Shown: positions 53,597 to 63,383, numbered from the stretch's first letter. The stretch: 64,000 bases of DNA from Paraburkholderia fynbosensis (GCF_902859935.1 NZ_CADIKI010000004.1:248001-312000); one strand, 5' to 3'. Translations and numbers: made by a program. Notes: generated by a model from the sequence alone, not told the origin.

Positions 53597-54285
53597 CACT
53601 GCGCGGTGCCCCAGCCCAATGCATTCATTTTGTACGATAGGTTGCGGTCGAGCAGCATGAGCCGAACCATGTGAATCACGAGCGCGGCGACGGCGGTGGG
53701 AATCGCCCATACCGACACGTGCAGCGGTTCGACCACGATGCCGTTCTGTTCGAGAAAGCCTTTGATCAGCAGGATCGACTGGATCGCGATGAAAATGTCT
53801 TCGCCGAAGAACACCGCGATGTTGTCCACCGCCGACGCGTTGGCGCGAATCTGCTGGCGCACCGCATCGGGCAATTCGCCGTAGCGGTTCGCGGCTGCCG
53901 CTTCCGCCATCGGCGCGATCAGCGGACGCACCATCTGCGCGTGACCGCCGAGCGACGTGAGCCCGAGTGCGGCCGTGACCTGACGAATCACGAAATAGAG
54001 CATCAGCACGCGGCCGGTGGTGGCGGCGTGAAGGCGCGAAATCAGGTGCCGCGCCTGTTCCTTCAGGCCGTTGCGTTCGAGCAGCGCGATCACGGGCAGG
54101 GTGAGCCAGATCAGGCCCATGTAGCGGTTATCCGCGAACGCCTTGCCGAAGGCGCTGACGATTTCCACCGGCTGCAGGCCGCCGGCCACGCCGGTGGCGA
54201 CCCCCGCAATGGTCACCACGAGGAGCGCGTTAAAGCGCAATGCGAAGCCGATTACGACGATCGGCACGCCGATTAGAACCCACAT
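53596..54285 (-). CDS. DUF969 family, 5-oxoproline transporter subunit
   Basis: 229-aa membrane protein with about 6 hydrophobic segments (VLIGVPIVVIGFALRF, LLVVTIAGVATGVAGGL, YMGLIWLTLPVIALLE). The conserved loop reads GLTSLGGHAQMVRPLIAPMAEA and the helix VDNIAVFFGEDIFIAIQSILL. First gene of the operon DUF969-DUF979-DUF2891; AAGGAG precedes the ATG. Its upstream region carries a palindrome at 54.4 kb. Confidence 0.86.
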   Translation of the reverse strand: MWVLIGVPIVVIGFALRFNALLVVTIAGVATGVAGGLQPVEIVSAFGKAFADNRYMGLIWLTLPVIALLERNGLKEQARHLISRLHAATTGRVLMLYFVIRQVTAALGLTSLGGHAQMVRPLIAPMAEAAAANRYGELPDAVRQQIRANASAVDNIAVFFGEDIFIAIQSILLIKGFLEQNGIVVEPLHVSVWAIPTAVAALVIHMVRLMLLDRNLSYKMNALGWGTAQ

Positions 54286-54715
54286 CGGGGGTCTCCTTGT
54301 TCTGTCTTCTGCCTGGTCGGGGTTGTTCCGCCGCCGTGCGTTCCGGCGCAGATTCGCCGGTTGGCAATGGCTGGCAGGCGACGGAATCTAACACGAGAAT
54401 TTATCGATAAATAGTCGGTAATTTGCGTTTATCGGGTAAACGCCAGGGTCGGACAGAGAGGGCGCAGGAAGGGCGCGGCGACACGCACCACTGTTCCAGA
54501 CATCGAAAATTTCGACTCAGCGGCCGAATAATTGCGTTTGTCGTCCCCGCGTTTCGCCGTAATCTGCCCGTGTCCCTGGCGATTGCATCGTTCAGGGCAC
54601 GCAAGCCATCCATATGTTGATGAACACTAACAGCGACGACGTGTGTTCCACGTTGTACCCGGATGGCTCGACGAGCATGTGGGGATGGACTGACGGGTTG
54701 CTTTGCGTATCGCCA
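54286..54715. other. Intergenic control region with 14-bp palindrome
   Basis: 430 bp between the 5-oxoproline operon and spuC. It contains the perfect 14-bp palindrome ATTTATCGATAAAT at 54399-54412 and a related TTTATC half site near 54428. No gene. The palindrome is a likely operator for an unidentified regulator. Confidence 0.6.
54399..54412. promoter_or_regulatory. Candidate operator palindrome
   Basis: Perfect self-complementary ATTTATCGATAAAT, about 115 bp upstream of the DUF969 start, in an AT-rich stretch. The regulator is unknown. Confidence 0.5.
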
Positions 54716-56140
54716 TTACGCCGCGCCGAGTTGCCGCGCAGTTGAATCGATCGCCGCTTTGGCCTTCGAGACGATTTCGTCGATCTCGATCTTGCTGACC
54801 ACGAGCGGTGGCGATAGCAGCATCCGGTCGCCGGTGGCGCGCATGATCAGATTGCCGTTGAAGCAGAAGTCGCGGCAAATCGTGCCGACATCGCCGCCAT
54901 TGGCGAAACGCCTGCGTGCCGCCGGGTCTTGCGCGAGTTGCAGACCGGCCACGAGACCCACGCCGGCAATCTCGCCGACGATGGGATGATGGGCGAAGGT
55001 ATCGCGCAGCTTTTTTTGGAAGTAGGGGCCAATATCCGTTTTGACGCGCTCGACGATCTTCTCGTCGCGCAGCAGCCTGAGATTGGCGAGCGCGACGGCG
55101 GCCGCCACCGGGTGGCCGGAGTAGGTGAGGCCGTGATTGAAGTCGCCGCTCTCGATGATCACCTTGGCGACCCGGTCATGTAAGCCGACCGCCCCCATTG
55201 GTACATAGCCGCTCGTCAGCCCCTTCGCGAGCGTGATCAGATCGGGCTCGAAACCGAAGTGCTGATGGGCGAACCACTCGCCCGTGCGGCCGAATCCGCC
55301 GATCACTTCGTCGGCAACCAGCAGAATGTCGTACTTGCGGCAGATGCGTTGAATCTCCGGCCAATACGTCGACGCCGGGAAGATCACACCGCCCGCCCCC
55401 TGGAAAGGCTCACCGATAAACGCGGCCACCTTGTCCGCGCCGATTTCGAGGATCTTCGCTTCGAGCTGCTGCGCGCGCGCCAGCGCGAATTCTTCCGGCG
55501 TCTGCTTGTCTTGCGCTTCGCCGAAGAAATACGGCTGATCGATATGCACGATGTTCCCGACTTTCGAGGGCATCTGTTCATGCATATAACCCATGCCGCC
55601 GAGCGTGCCACCCGCGATCGTCGAACCGTGATAGCCATTCTTGCGCGAGACGACGAACTTTTTCGTGTGCTTCTGCTGTGCCGTCCAGTACTGGTAAACG
55701 ATGCGCAGCACCGTGTCGTTGCCTTCCGAGCCGCTGTTGCAATAGAAGAAGTGCTTGAACGGCTCCGGCGTCAATTCCGCGAGCAAGGCCGACAGTTCGA
55801 TCACCGGCGGATGCGTCGTCTTGAAGAAGGTGTTGTAGTAGGGGAGTTCCTGCATTTGCCGGTATGCGGCGTCGGCGAGTTCCTTGCGGCCATAGCCGAC
55901 GTTCACGCACCAGAGCCCCGCCATGCCGTCGATGATCCTGTTGCCTTCCGAATCCCACAGATACACGCCCTGGGCTTTGACGATTACGCGGCTGCCGCTG
56001 CGATTGAGCGAGCCCATGTCCGAAAAAGGATGAATGTGATGGGCGGCGTCGAGCGCGCGGTATTCGGCAGTGCTGCGCGATGCGCTCTGCACGGCTTGCG
56101 CGTGTTGCATGTAAGCGGCTTCTTCGATTCTGTAGCTCAT
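54716..56140 (-). CDS. spuC: Putrescine:pyruvate aminotransferase (SpuC-like)
   Basis: 474-aa PLP-dependent class III aminotransferase for polyamines. Conserved elements are AHHIHPFSDMGSLN at the N terminus, FYCNSGSEGNDT, the PLP ring-stacking Asp in LVADEVIGGFGRTG, and the Schiff-base Lys in LITLAKGLTSGYVPMG. It matches SpuC (putrescine or spermidine to aldehyde with pyruvate). GGAGG precedes the ATG. It lies 69 bp downstream of the glutamylputrescine synthetase gene, same operon. Confidence 0.9.
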   Translation of the reverse strand: MSYRIEEAAYMQHAQAVQSASRSTAEYRALDAAHHIHPFSDMGSLNRSGSRVIVKAQGVYLWDSEGNRIIDGMAGLWCVNVGYGRKELADAAYRQMQELPYYNTFFKTTHPPVIELSALLAELTPEPFKHFFYCNSGSEGNDTVLRIVYQYWTAQQKHTKKFVVSRKNGYHGSTIAGGTLGGMGYMHEQMPSKVGNIVHIDQPYFFGEAQDKQTPEEFALARAQQLEAKILEIGADKVAAFIGEPFQGAGGVIFPASTYWPEIQRICRKYDILLVADEVIGGFGRTGEWFAHQHFGFEPDLITLAKGLTSGYVPMGAVGLHDRVAKVIIESGDFNHGLTYSGHPVAAAVALANLRLLRDEKIVERVKTDIGPYFQKKLRDTFAHHPIVGEIAGVGLVAGLQLAQDPAARRRFANGGDVGTICRDFCFNGNLIMRATGDRMLLSPPLVVSKIEIDEIVSKAKAAIDSTARQLGAA

Positions 56141-56209
56141 ACTGCCTCCAGTTTTTCTCTTTGCATCTGATAACGACGTCGTGAGACTGGGCCTTTTTTT
56201 GATCCGGTC

Positions 56210-57544
56210 TCAAACGTGCAGCAGCAAATGCCGGCGTTCCCACGAACTGATCACACGGAAAAACGCCTCGTACTCGGTCTCTTTCAACGCCAGGTAGGCT
56301 TTGACGAACTTCTCGCCGAGTACTTCGGCAATCGGTTCGCAGGCGGCCATGAGCGTCAGCCCTTCTTCGAGATTGCGCGGCAATTGATACGGCAACGCAT
56401 AACCGTCGCTGAGCAATGGTTCGGTGGCGTCGAGGTGCTGTGTCATGCCGAGATAGCCCGCGGCCAGCGTCGCGGCAATGGCCAGATATGGATTGCAGTC
56501 GACGCCCGGAATGCGGTTTTCGATGCGGCGCGCGGCCGGTCCCGAATGCGGAATGCGAAAACCCACTGTGCGATTGTCGTAACCCCACGCGACGTTGATC
56601 GGTGCGGCCATGAAGCGCGAAAGACGGCGATAGGAATTGATGTACGGCGCGAAAATCGGCATCAGCGCCGGTGTGTACTTCTGCAAGCCCGCGATATACC
56701 TCGTGAACTGCACCGTCGGTTTGCCGTCCGCGCTGGTGAAAATGTTCTCGCCGGTTTCTTCGTCGATGAGACTTTGATGCATGTGCATTGCCGACCCCGG
56801 TTCGCTTTCCATCGGTTTGGCCATGAAGGTTGCATACATCTTGTGGCGCAATGCCGCTTCGCGCACCGTGCGTTTGAACAGGAACACGCTGTCGGCGAGC
56901 TTCAACGGATCGCCGTGCATGAAGTTGATTTCCATCTGCGCGGCGCCGACTTCATGGATCAGCGTATCTACTTCCAGTTCCTGCACCTCGCAGTACTCGT
57001 AGATGTCTTCGAAAAGCGGATCGAATTCGTTGACCGCTTCGATCGAATACGACTGCCGTCCTGTTTCCGGACGCCCCGTGCGGCCGATGGGCGGTTGCAG
57101 GGGCAAGTCCGGGTCCTTGTTCATGTCGACCAGATAGAACTCGAGTTCGGGCGCGATGACCGGCTTCCAGCCTTTGGCCTTGTAGAGTTCGAGTACCCGG
57201 CGCAATACGCGGCGCGGCGAGATCGCGACCGGTGTTCCGTCGAAATGAACGCAATCGTGAATCACCTGAGCAGTGGGATCGACGGCCCATGGAATCATCC
57301 GAATGGTGGCCGCGTCGGGCACGCACACCATGTCCGGATCGGTGACGCCGGTGAGCGAGCCGTCTTCCGGATACTCGCCCGTGACGGTCTGAATCATCAC
57401 CGCCTGCGGCAAGCGCATGGACTCGCCGGATTCGAACTTGCTGCGCGGAATGATCTTGCCGCGCGCGATTCCGGCCATATCCGGAATGATCGCTTCGATT
57501 TCGGTGACGTGATGCTTCTTCAGAAAATCGTCGATGTCATGCAT
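56210..57544 (-). CDS. puuA: Gamma-glutamylputrescine synthetase-type glutamine synthetase (PuuA/SpuI-like)
   Basis: 444-aa GS family III-like enzyme, shorter than GlnA and without its adenylylation Tyr region. Conserved segments are IPDMAGIARGKIIPRSKF, EINFMHGDPLKLADSVFLFK, GSAMHMHQSL and IENRIPGVDCNPYLAIAATL. In the gamma-glutamylation pathway it joins glutamate to putrescine using ATP. It is cotranscribed with spuC. The upstream puuD-like frame is internally deleted (next feature). Confidence 0.87.
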   Translation of the reverse strand: MHDIDDFLKKHHVTEIEAIIPDMAGIARGKIIPRSKFESGESMRLPQAVMIQTVTGEYPEDGSLTGVTDPDMVCVPDAATIRMIPWAVDPTAQVIHDCVHFDGTPVAISPRRVLRRVLELYKAKGWKPVIAPELEFYLVDMNKDPDLPLQPPIGRTGRPETGRQSYSIEAVNEFDPLFEDIYEYCEVQELEVDTLIHEVGAAQMEINFMHGDPLKLADSVFLFKRTVREAALRHKMYATFMAKPMESEPGSAMHMHQSLIDEETGENIFTSADGKPTVQFTRYIAGLQKYTPALMPIFAPYINSYRRLSRFMAAPINVAWGYDNRTVGFRIPHSGPAARRIENRIPGVDCNPYLAIAATLAAGYLGMTQHLDATEPLLSDGYALPYQLPRNLEEGLTLMAACEPIAEVLGEKFVKAYLALKETEYEAFFRVISSWERRHLLLHV

Positions 57545-57575
57545 GATTGTTCTCTCAGTTTTTGGCGCGACCGGC

Positions 57576-57749
57576 TCAAACCTGCATGGCGGCGGATGCA
57601 AATGCCGCGCCTCGGCCGGTCCTGGTGCGCATTCGATCGCGGCACGCCTCGCCGAACGTGCGGAAGATCGCGGTGGAGAGCGGGTCGTCGGCGTACTCTC
57701 CGAGCATCGTTCTGTCGGCGCTGATGCCGACCAGGGGTTTGTTTCGCAT
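57576..57749 (-). pseudogene. Internally deleted puuD (gamma-glutamyl-GABA hydrolase) remnant
   Basis: 57-codon frame that joins the N terminus of PuuD (MRNKPLVGISADRTMLG) directly to what looks like its extreme C terminus (EYADDPLSTAIFRTFGEACRDRMR). About 190-200 residues, including the glutaminase active site, are absent although the frame stays open. It ends 31 bp before the glutamylputrescine synthetase start. It cannot be active. Confidence 0.65.
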
Positions 57750-58555
57750 AGCGAGGCGCGTGATGTGAATAGCGCTAAAACGCGGCGCGACATGACCTCG
57801 CAGCCGCGCAGAATGCGCGAGGCCGCCAGGAGTTTGCGCGCTGTCTGTCGAGGGGAGACACGCCGCGCGCAGTAGCAGGAATGGCCGTTCGATTCGATCC
57901 GCCGCATTGCGCGAGTCACTGAGCCGCGTTAATCCGCGCGAAGCGCAGGGACGGCAGACAGCACCGCGCATACGCACAAACGCGCATAGGCAAGCGGATA
58001 GAACGAATGGCGAAAAGGAGGGAGGCGCTACGGCAGCAGCGAGGCAACTTCGTCTGTTCGCACCGCAATGAAAGCGCGCGCGGAAACGGAGTTGTGACGT
58101 CGAACTGAACGGCGGGACAGGATCGGCAAGACGGACAGGAAGCGGCGGAACGTAAGGCTGCCGTTGCTGCCGTCGGCGATGGCGCTGTCAGCGAGCGTAC
58201 AACCCGCGTGACTGCGATTCCATCTAACCAAAGGGCCTCGGACTCTCACGATTACACTCGACTAGCAACGTTGAAAGTATTGAACGGCCTGCTCGAAATC
58301 CGCACGGGGCGTTTAGAGAAACAGACCGCTGGCATGATCGTCTCGAAGCTGTGCGAAATGAATTCGCGGGCCGCAGAACATCATGAGATGTCTTTAGCAT
58401 GCGCGAGACGACTGCCTGCTAACTAGCATATACGAGCCAATAAGGCCGTCAAACCCCTTTTTGAAAAAGTTGGATCGGAATGTACCCAATGGTGCACTTA
58501 CTCAAGTGATCAAAGGCATTCATATTCATTGCGCACATTGCATCGATCGCCGCGC
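57750..58555. other. Intergenic, 806 bp, no gene seen
   Basis: A long gap upstream of the putrescine operon. Frames exist, including one from GTG 58208 on the plus strand, but without motifs or ribosome binding sites. It should contain the promoter of the putrescine operon. Confidence 0.35.
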
Positions 58556-59584
58556 TTACTCCGCGAGCCTCGCACGCACCGTGTATTCACCCTCGGCGCC
58601 TGAATGATCATGATCTTCGAGCATATGGGCCATTGCCGTATTAAAGTCCGGCGGCAGCGGCTCGACTGGATAGCCGCGTTTCTCCCACGCGTCGAGTCCA
58701 CCCTTCAGCGCGCGGATATGATGAATGTTCTTGCGATGCAGCTGGGCGACGATGCGCTTGGCCGTCGCCTCGTTGGGACACACGCAGTAGACCACGATCG
58801 GCCGCTTCAGGAGTTCGGGATGAATCGGATCGGGTGAGTCGAGATCGAGTGGCCGCGCGCCGGCAATCCGGTGCGACTCCTTTTCGCGCACGCTGGGCGG
58901 ACGCGCGTCGAGAATCAGCGGCGGCTCATTCGACTTCATCAACGCGTCGAGCTGATCCGGCGTGATACGCGTATGCGCGAGCCAGCGGCGAAACTGCAAA
59001 CGGCGCACCCAGCGATACAACAGCGCGGCCACGAAGATCGCCGCGAAAGCATCGAAGATCGTGCCGCCGTTTTGCCGCACGAGCAGCACCAGTTGCACGA
59101 TCTGATCGTGCAACGCGGCGCCGCCGATCACCCACACGCTGGCCCACAACGTGGCGCCGACCAGATCCCACCACAGAAACACGCCGACACTGATCGCGGT
59201 CGTGCCGAGCAACGGTGCGGAAATCAGCCCGAGTCCCGGCAGAAACTTGGCGACCGTGAGAATCGGCGCGCCGTAGCGCTCATAGGTATTGCGCGCGACG
59301 CGCACCGTGGTGTCCAGCGAAAGGGAGAAGCGCACCAGATAGTTCAACAGACGCCGGCCGTACGCCCGTCCGGTGAAGAACCAGAGCGAGTCGGCGATCA
59401 GCGTCGCGGCAACCGCGGCGAACACGACGTTGACGTACGAGGTTTGCCCCATGGCGGCCATGGTGCCGCCGAAGATCAGCATCGGCGCCGCCGGGATCGG
59501 CACACCGAGCTGCGTGATGAGCACGCTCATGAAAACGGCCCATACGCCCAGCGAGGATGGGATAGCAACCGGGAAATGCCACAC
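58556..59584 (-). CDS. DedA family membrane protein fused to a rhodanese domain
   Basis: 342-aa fusion. Residues of about 10-200 are the DedA/SNARE-associated membrane domain (FMSVLITQLGVPIPAAPMLIFGG, FTGRAYGRRLLNYLVRF, ILTVAKFLPGLGLISAPLLG). Residues of about 215-325 are a rhodanese domain with active loop VVYCVCPNEATAK. The start is GTG at 59584 with AGGAG nine nt upstream. DedA proteins flip lipid carriers; the rhodanese part may sense or transfer sulfur. Confidence 0.85.
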   Translation of the reverse strand: MWHFPVAIPSSLGVWAVFMSVLITQLGVPIPAAPMLIFGGTMAAMGQTSYVNVVFAAVAATLIADSLWFFTGRAYGRRLLNYLVRFSLSLDTTVRVARNTYERYGAPILTVAKFLPGLGLISAPLLGTTAISVGVFLWWDLVGATLWASVWVIGGAALHDQIVQLVLLVRQNGGTIFDAFAAIFVAALLYRWVRRLQFRRWLAHTRITPDQLDALMKSNEPPLILDARPPSVREKESHRIAGARPLDLDSPDPIHPELLKRPIVVYCVCPNEATAKRIVAQLHRKNIHHIRALKGGLDAWEKRGYPVEPLPPDFNTAMAHMLEDHDHSGAEGEYTVRARLAE

Positions 59585-59831
59585 AACCGCGCTCCTGAGA
59601 AGGCAATGAAAGGAAATGAAACGAAGTCAGGCTCTCGCCGCGCATGGCGAACACGCATCGGCGCGAAGAGCGGATTTAAGCACAGGTGGCGAAAGGACGC
59701 AGTGAGTGCAGCCGAACGCCGCGTGGATTCTAGCTGGATCAGTCGGCAGGAAGCCACGCGCGAACCGGCTGGCGCGGCCCAATGGGCCGGTTACTCAGCG
59801 CGAATGGAAAGCGGCGGCGGGTCCGGTCAGA

Positions 59832-60248
59832 TCACGCGTCAGCGGCCGGGTCGTAGGGCACGACGCGTTCGTGTTCGTCCGGATGGTTGCGCGCGACGAT
59901 GGCGCGCGCGGGGCGGGCGTCGTCGAGATTGAAGGGCTGATGCGGCACGCCCGGAGGAATGAACAGAAAGTCGCCCGCTTCGGTAATCACGGACTCGCGC
60001 AAACCCGGACCATAGCGGGTCTCGATCCGGCCTTCGAGCTGGAAGTTCGCGGTTTCGTAGTCGGCGTGAAAGTGCGGCTCGGCATGACCGCCCGGCGGCA
60101 CCACCACCATGTACATCGACAAACCCGTGGCGCCCGCGGTGCCCGCGGAAATTCCGACAAAGTAAGGTAGCCGCTGGGTCGTCATCATTTCCCGCTCGGG
60201 GCGCACCTTGACGACCGTGGCCCGCGCTTCGCGCAAAACGTCCGACAT
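59832..60248 (-). CDS. Cupin domain protein
   Basis: 138-aa small beta-barrel protein with cupin metal-site motif 1 in GGHAEPHFHADYETANFQLEG and motif 2 in GDFLFIPPGVPHQPFN. The His and Glu ligands are present. Substrate unknown. AGGAG precedes the ATG. It is divergent from the AhpD-like gene, 171 bp away. Confidence 0.85.
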   Translation of the reverse strand: MSDVLREARATVVKVRPEREMMTTQRLPYFVGISAGTAGATGLSMYMVVVPPGGHAEPHFHADYETANFQLEGRIETRYGPGLRESVITEAGDFLFIPPGVPHQPFNLDDARPARAIVARNHPDEHERVVPYDPAADA

Positions 60249-60419
60249 GGTTTCTCCTGTGCTGGTCGCCGCCGCTGCTCGCGGTTCGGCTCACGTTCCC
60301 TGAGACTGCAAGTCTAGACGATATGGGCGTCGAAATCAGACCTTGTCGAGCGCGCAGCAGCTGGGTTGACGATTGCTACAATCGTCTTCGTGCACCTAGA
60401 GATATAACGGAGACATCGC

Positions 60420-61025
60420 ATGACAAAAGCTCAACCGATCAGCCGCTACCCCGTGCCGCAGCCGGGCGAATGGCCGGACGACGTCCGCGTCCGCATCCTT
60501 GAAGTGCAGGAGAAAGCCGGCTTCGTGCCGAATGTATTTTTGACGCTCGCCCATCGCCCGGACGAATTCCGCGCGTTCTTTGCCTATCACGACGCGCTGA
60601 TGCTGAAGGACGGCGGTCTCACCAAGGGGGAGCGCGAAATGATCGTGGTCGCCACGAGCGCCGTGAACGAATGCCTCTATTGTGTGGTCGCGCATGGCGC
60701 GATTTTGCGCATCTACGAGAAGGCGCCGTTGCTTGCCGATCAGGTCGCCGTCAATCATCGCAAAGCGGATCTCACCGCGCGGCAGAAGGCGATGCTCGAC
60801 TTCGCGCTGAAGGTGTGCCGCGAATCTGGCGCAGTCGGTGACGCCGATTTTGAAACGCTGCGCGAGCACGGCTTTAGCGATGAAGACATCTGGGACATCG
60901 CGGCGATTACCGCATTTTTTGGTCTGTCGAACCGGATGGCCAACGTCATATCGATGCGCCCGAACGATGAGTTCTATCTGATGGGGCGCGTGCCGAAAGA
61001 CGCTGCGCAGAAGCGGAAAAAATAG
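60420..61025 (+). CDS. AhpD-like peroxidase-related protein
   Basis: 201-aa CMD/AhpD superfamily protein with the intact redox motif ECLYCVVAHG: Cys85, Cys88 and His92. Both cysteines are present, unlike the 17.5-kb relative. Probably a thiol-based peroxidase or hydroperoxide reductase. GGAG precedes the ATG. Convergent with the MFS gene. Confidence 0.87.
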   Translation: MTKAQPISRYPVPQPGEWPDDVRVRILEVQEKAGFVPNVFLTLAHRPDEFRAFFAYHDALMLKDGGLTKGEREMIVVATSAVNECLYCVVAHGAILRIYEKAPLLADQVAVNHRKADLTARQKAMLDFALKVCRESGAVGDADFETLREHGFSDEDIWDIAAITAFFGLSNRMANVISMRPNDEFYLMGRVPKDAAQKRKK

Positions 61026-61079
61026 CCGCACGGATGTGATCTGGTGTCCATATCGAATCGAGCCGCTGAACAAGCCCGC

Positions 61080-62330
61080 TCATGCACGCACTGGTTCGCG
61101 CCGAAGCGCGGGCTTGTTCACCGTAGTGTCATCGATCGGAAAGTGCAGCATCGCCGCGACGAGCCCCGCGACAACCGTCGCTTCCCACAGCAGCGAATAC
61201 GACCCCGTCAGATCGAACACCAGTCCGCCTAGCCACGCGCCGAGAAACGAGCCGATCTGATGGCTCAGGAAGCAGACGCCGAACAGGCTGCCGAGGTGGC
61301 GCGTGCCGAACACTTTTGCAACCAGCCCGCTCGTGAGCGGCACGGTGCCGAGCCAGGTCAAGCCCATCACGGCCGCGAAAATCACCACGGACGCGGCGCT
61401 TTTCGGCAACACGAAGAACGCGCCGATCGTCACGCTGCGAATCAGGTAGAGCCAGCCGAGCACATGATGCTGCCGGAACCGGCCGCCGAGCCAGCCGCAC
61501 GCCCAACTGCCCGCCATGTTGAACAGCCCGATCAATGCGAGCGCGGTGGCGCCGAGCCCGAGCGGCATATGACAGAGCGACAGATACTCGGGCAGATGCG
61601 TCGCGATGAACGCAAGCTGGAAACCGCACGTAAAGAAGCCGAGGGTCAGCAGCCGGTAGCCGCGATGGCGGGTCGCCAGCGCGAGCACCTCGCGCAGCGG
61701 CGCAGCAGGCGCGTCCTGGCGCGGCGCGCCGACTCGCGCGCGCCGGTCGAGCAGGATGCCGAGCGGGGCGATCAACAGCATCAGGAAGGCCAGCACGAAG
61801 AGCGACGTGGCAACGCCCGAACTCAGCCGGATGCCTTGCACGAGCGGAATCATCAGCACCTGTCCCGCCGAGCCGCCTGCGCTCACCAGCCCCATCGCCA
61901 TGCTGCGCTTTTCCGGCGTCGCAATGCGGCCGACCGCCGGCAACACGACCCCGAACGTCGTGCAGCTCACGCCGATGCCGACCAGCAGTCCCATGCCGAC
62001 GATCAACAGCGCGCTGTTCGGCGCTACGGCGGCGAGCCCGAGGCCGGCCGCGAACGTCGTCGCGCCGAACGCGACGACCGGCGCCGAGCCGTAGCGGTCG
62101 GCGGCGGCGCCCGCGAACGGTTGCGCGAAGCCCCACACGAGATTGTGCAGCGCGATGGCGAACGCGATCTGCGTGACCGGCAAGCCACGGTCGAACGAGA
62201 ACGGGCCGATGAAAAGCCCGAAGGTTTGCCGGATGCCCATCGCCGCGCTAAGAATCAGCGCGCCGGTGAGGGTCACGAGCATCGTCGGGTTGAAGACGGG
62301 GGCGAAGCGTTTGCTATTGGCGCTCGACAT
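61080..62330 (-). CDS. MFS transporter (OFA/MCT-like)
   Basis: 416-aa 12-helix transporter. Helix 1-2 region TLTGALILSAAMGIRQTFGLFIGP and loop AAADRYGSAPVV correspond to MFS motif A; GPRTRSG-type loops are replaced by GGRFRQHH. It resembles monocarboxylate/oxalate-formate type permeases. AAGGAGATCAGAATC precedes ATG 62330, deciding the start. Divergent operator region is shared upstream with the LysR gene on the same strand. Confidence 0.85.
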   Translation of the reverse strand: MSSANSKRFAPVFNPTMLVTLTGALILSAAMGIRQTFGLFIGPFSFDRGLPVTQIAFAIALHNLVWGFAQPFAGAAADRYGSAPVVAFGATTFAAGLGLAAVAPNSALLIVGMGLLVGIGVSCTTFGVVLPAVGRIATPEKRSMAMGLVSAGGSAGQVLMIPLVQGIRLSSGVATSLFVLAFLMLLIAPLGILLDRRARVGAPRQDAPAAPLREVLALATRHRGYRLLTLGFFTCGFQLAFIATHLPEYLSLCHMPLGLGATALALIGLFNMAGSWACGWLGGRFRQHHVLGWLYLIRSVTIGAFFVLPKSAASVVIFAAVMGLTWLGTVPLTSGLVAKVFGTRHLGSLFGVCFLSHQIGSFLGAWLGGLVFDLTGSYSLLWEATVVAGLVAAMLHFPIDDTTVNKPALRREPVRA

Positions 62331-62444
62331 GATTCTGATCTCCTTGGACACCATGGTCGCAGCGGGCGTCAGAACGGGCAAAGTAAAAGATTTCGCCAAC
62401 AGATGAGCGTGGCTCACCCATGCGGTGTTACGTGCGATTCGGCT

Positions 62445-63383
62445 TCAGCTCGACGCGGTTCTCGAGCCCGGACCGTTGGCGTCGACGGGCGCGTCGAACT
62501 GCCCGGCCTCGCCGATAAGCCAGCGTTTGAAGTCGCACAGTTCCGGCCGGCGGTCCGCGTTTTCCGCGCTCACGAGCCAGTAGGCGCCAGCCGAATCGAT
62601 CGTGTCGGAGGAAGCTTCGACGAGCGCGCCGCTCGCGAGATCGCTGTCGACCAGCGGTCTTCTGCCGAGCGCGACGCCGAGGCCCATGGCGGCCGCTTCG
62701 AAAGCGAGCTGGATCGTGTCGACGCTCAAACCTCCAGTGGCCTCGATACCGTTGGCACCAGTCGCATCGAGCCACGCCTGCCAGTCTTCGCTCGCCGCGT
62801 TCACATGAATCAGCGTCGCGTGTTCCAGCCTGATGTTGCCGTGCCCGTCGCGCAGACTCTCCAGATAAACGGGGCTGCACACAGGTACGAAGCGTTCGCC
62901 GAACAGCCGCGTCCACGCGGCGCCCGCGACCGGAGACCGGCTCAGGCGAATCGCGAAATCGAAGCCGTCGACCGGAAAGCCGACCTGGCGGTGCGACGTG
63001 TCGACGCTCACGCTCACCTTCGCCCAACGCTCGCGAAAACCCGCCAGGCGCTGCAGCAGCCAGCGCGACGCGAAAGTCGGCGCGCAGCTCAACGCGATCG
63101 GGCGATCCGCGCGATGGTTCGGCAGGCGTTGCGTGCCAATGGCGATCAGCGAAAACGCTTCGGCAACGTAGGACAGGTAATCGGCGCCGGTCGTCGTCAG
63201 CGAAATGCCGCGCGGCTCGCGCACGAACAGCTCGACGCCGAGCGCCTGCTCCAGCCCGACGATGCCGTGACTGATCGCGCTCGGCGTCACGTTCAGTTCC
63301 GCGGCGGCGAGCTTGAAACTCTGATGCCTGCCAGCCGCTTCGAAGAAGCGAAGCGCGGGCAGAGGTGGCAGACGAAGCGGCAT
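62445..63383 (-). CDS. LysR family regulator (GcvA-like)
   Basis: 312-aa regulator: LPALRFFEAAGRHQSFKLAAAELNVTPSAISHGI is the HTH with LysR linker (about 8-65). The effector domain follows. N-terminal PPLPALRFFEAA is typical of GcvA-type LysR proteins. It lies upstream of the MFS gene on the same strand, 115 bp apart, and may regulate it. No Shine-Dalgarno seen at the ATG. Confidence 0.87.
   Translation of the reverse strand: MPLRLPPLPALRFFEAAGRHQSFKLAAAELNVTPSAISHGIVGLEQALGVELFVREPRGISLTTTGADYLSYVAEAFSLIAIGTQRLPNHRADRPIALSCAPTFASRWLLQRLAGFRERWAKVSVSVDTSHRQVGFPVDGFDFAIRLSRSPVAGAAWTRLFGERFVPVCSPVYLESLRDGHGNIRLEHATLIHVNAASEDWQAWLDATGANGIEATGGLSVDTIQLAFEAAAMGLGVALGRRPLVDSDLASGALVEASSDTIDSAGAYWLVSAENADRRPELCDFKRWLIGEAGQFDAPVDANGPGSRTASS

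Noticed and set aside
56216..57724. 502-codon plus-strand frame over the glutamylputrescine synthetase gene
   Set aside because: Antisense shadow; the minus strand shows strong GS motifs and a ribosome binding site.
57980..58440. Small frames upstream of the putrescine operon, including one from GTG 58208
   Set aside because: No motifs or ribosome binding sites; probably chance open frames.
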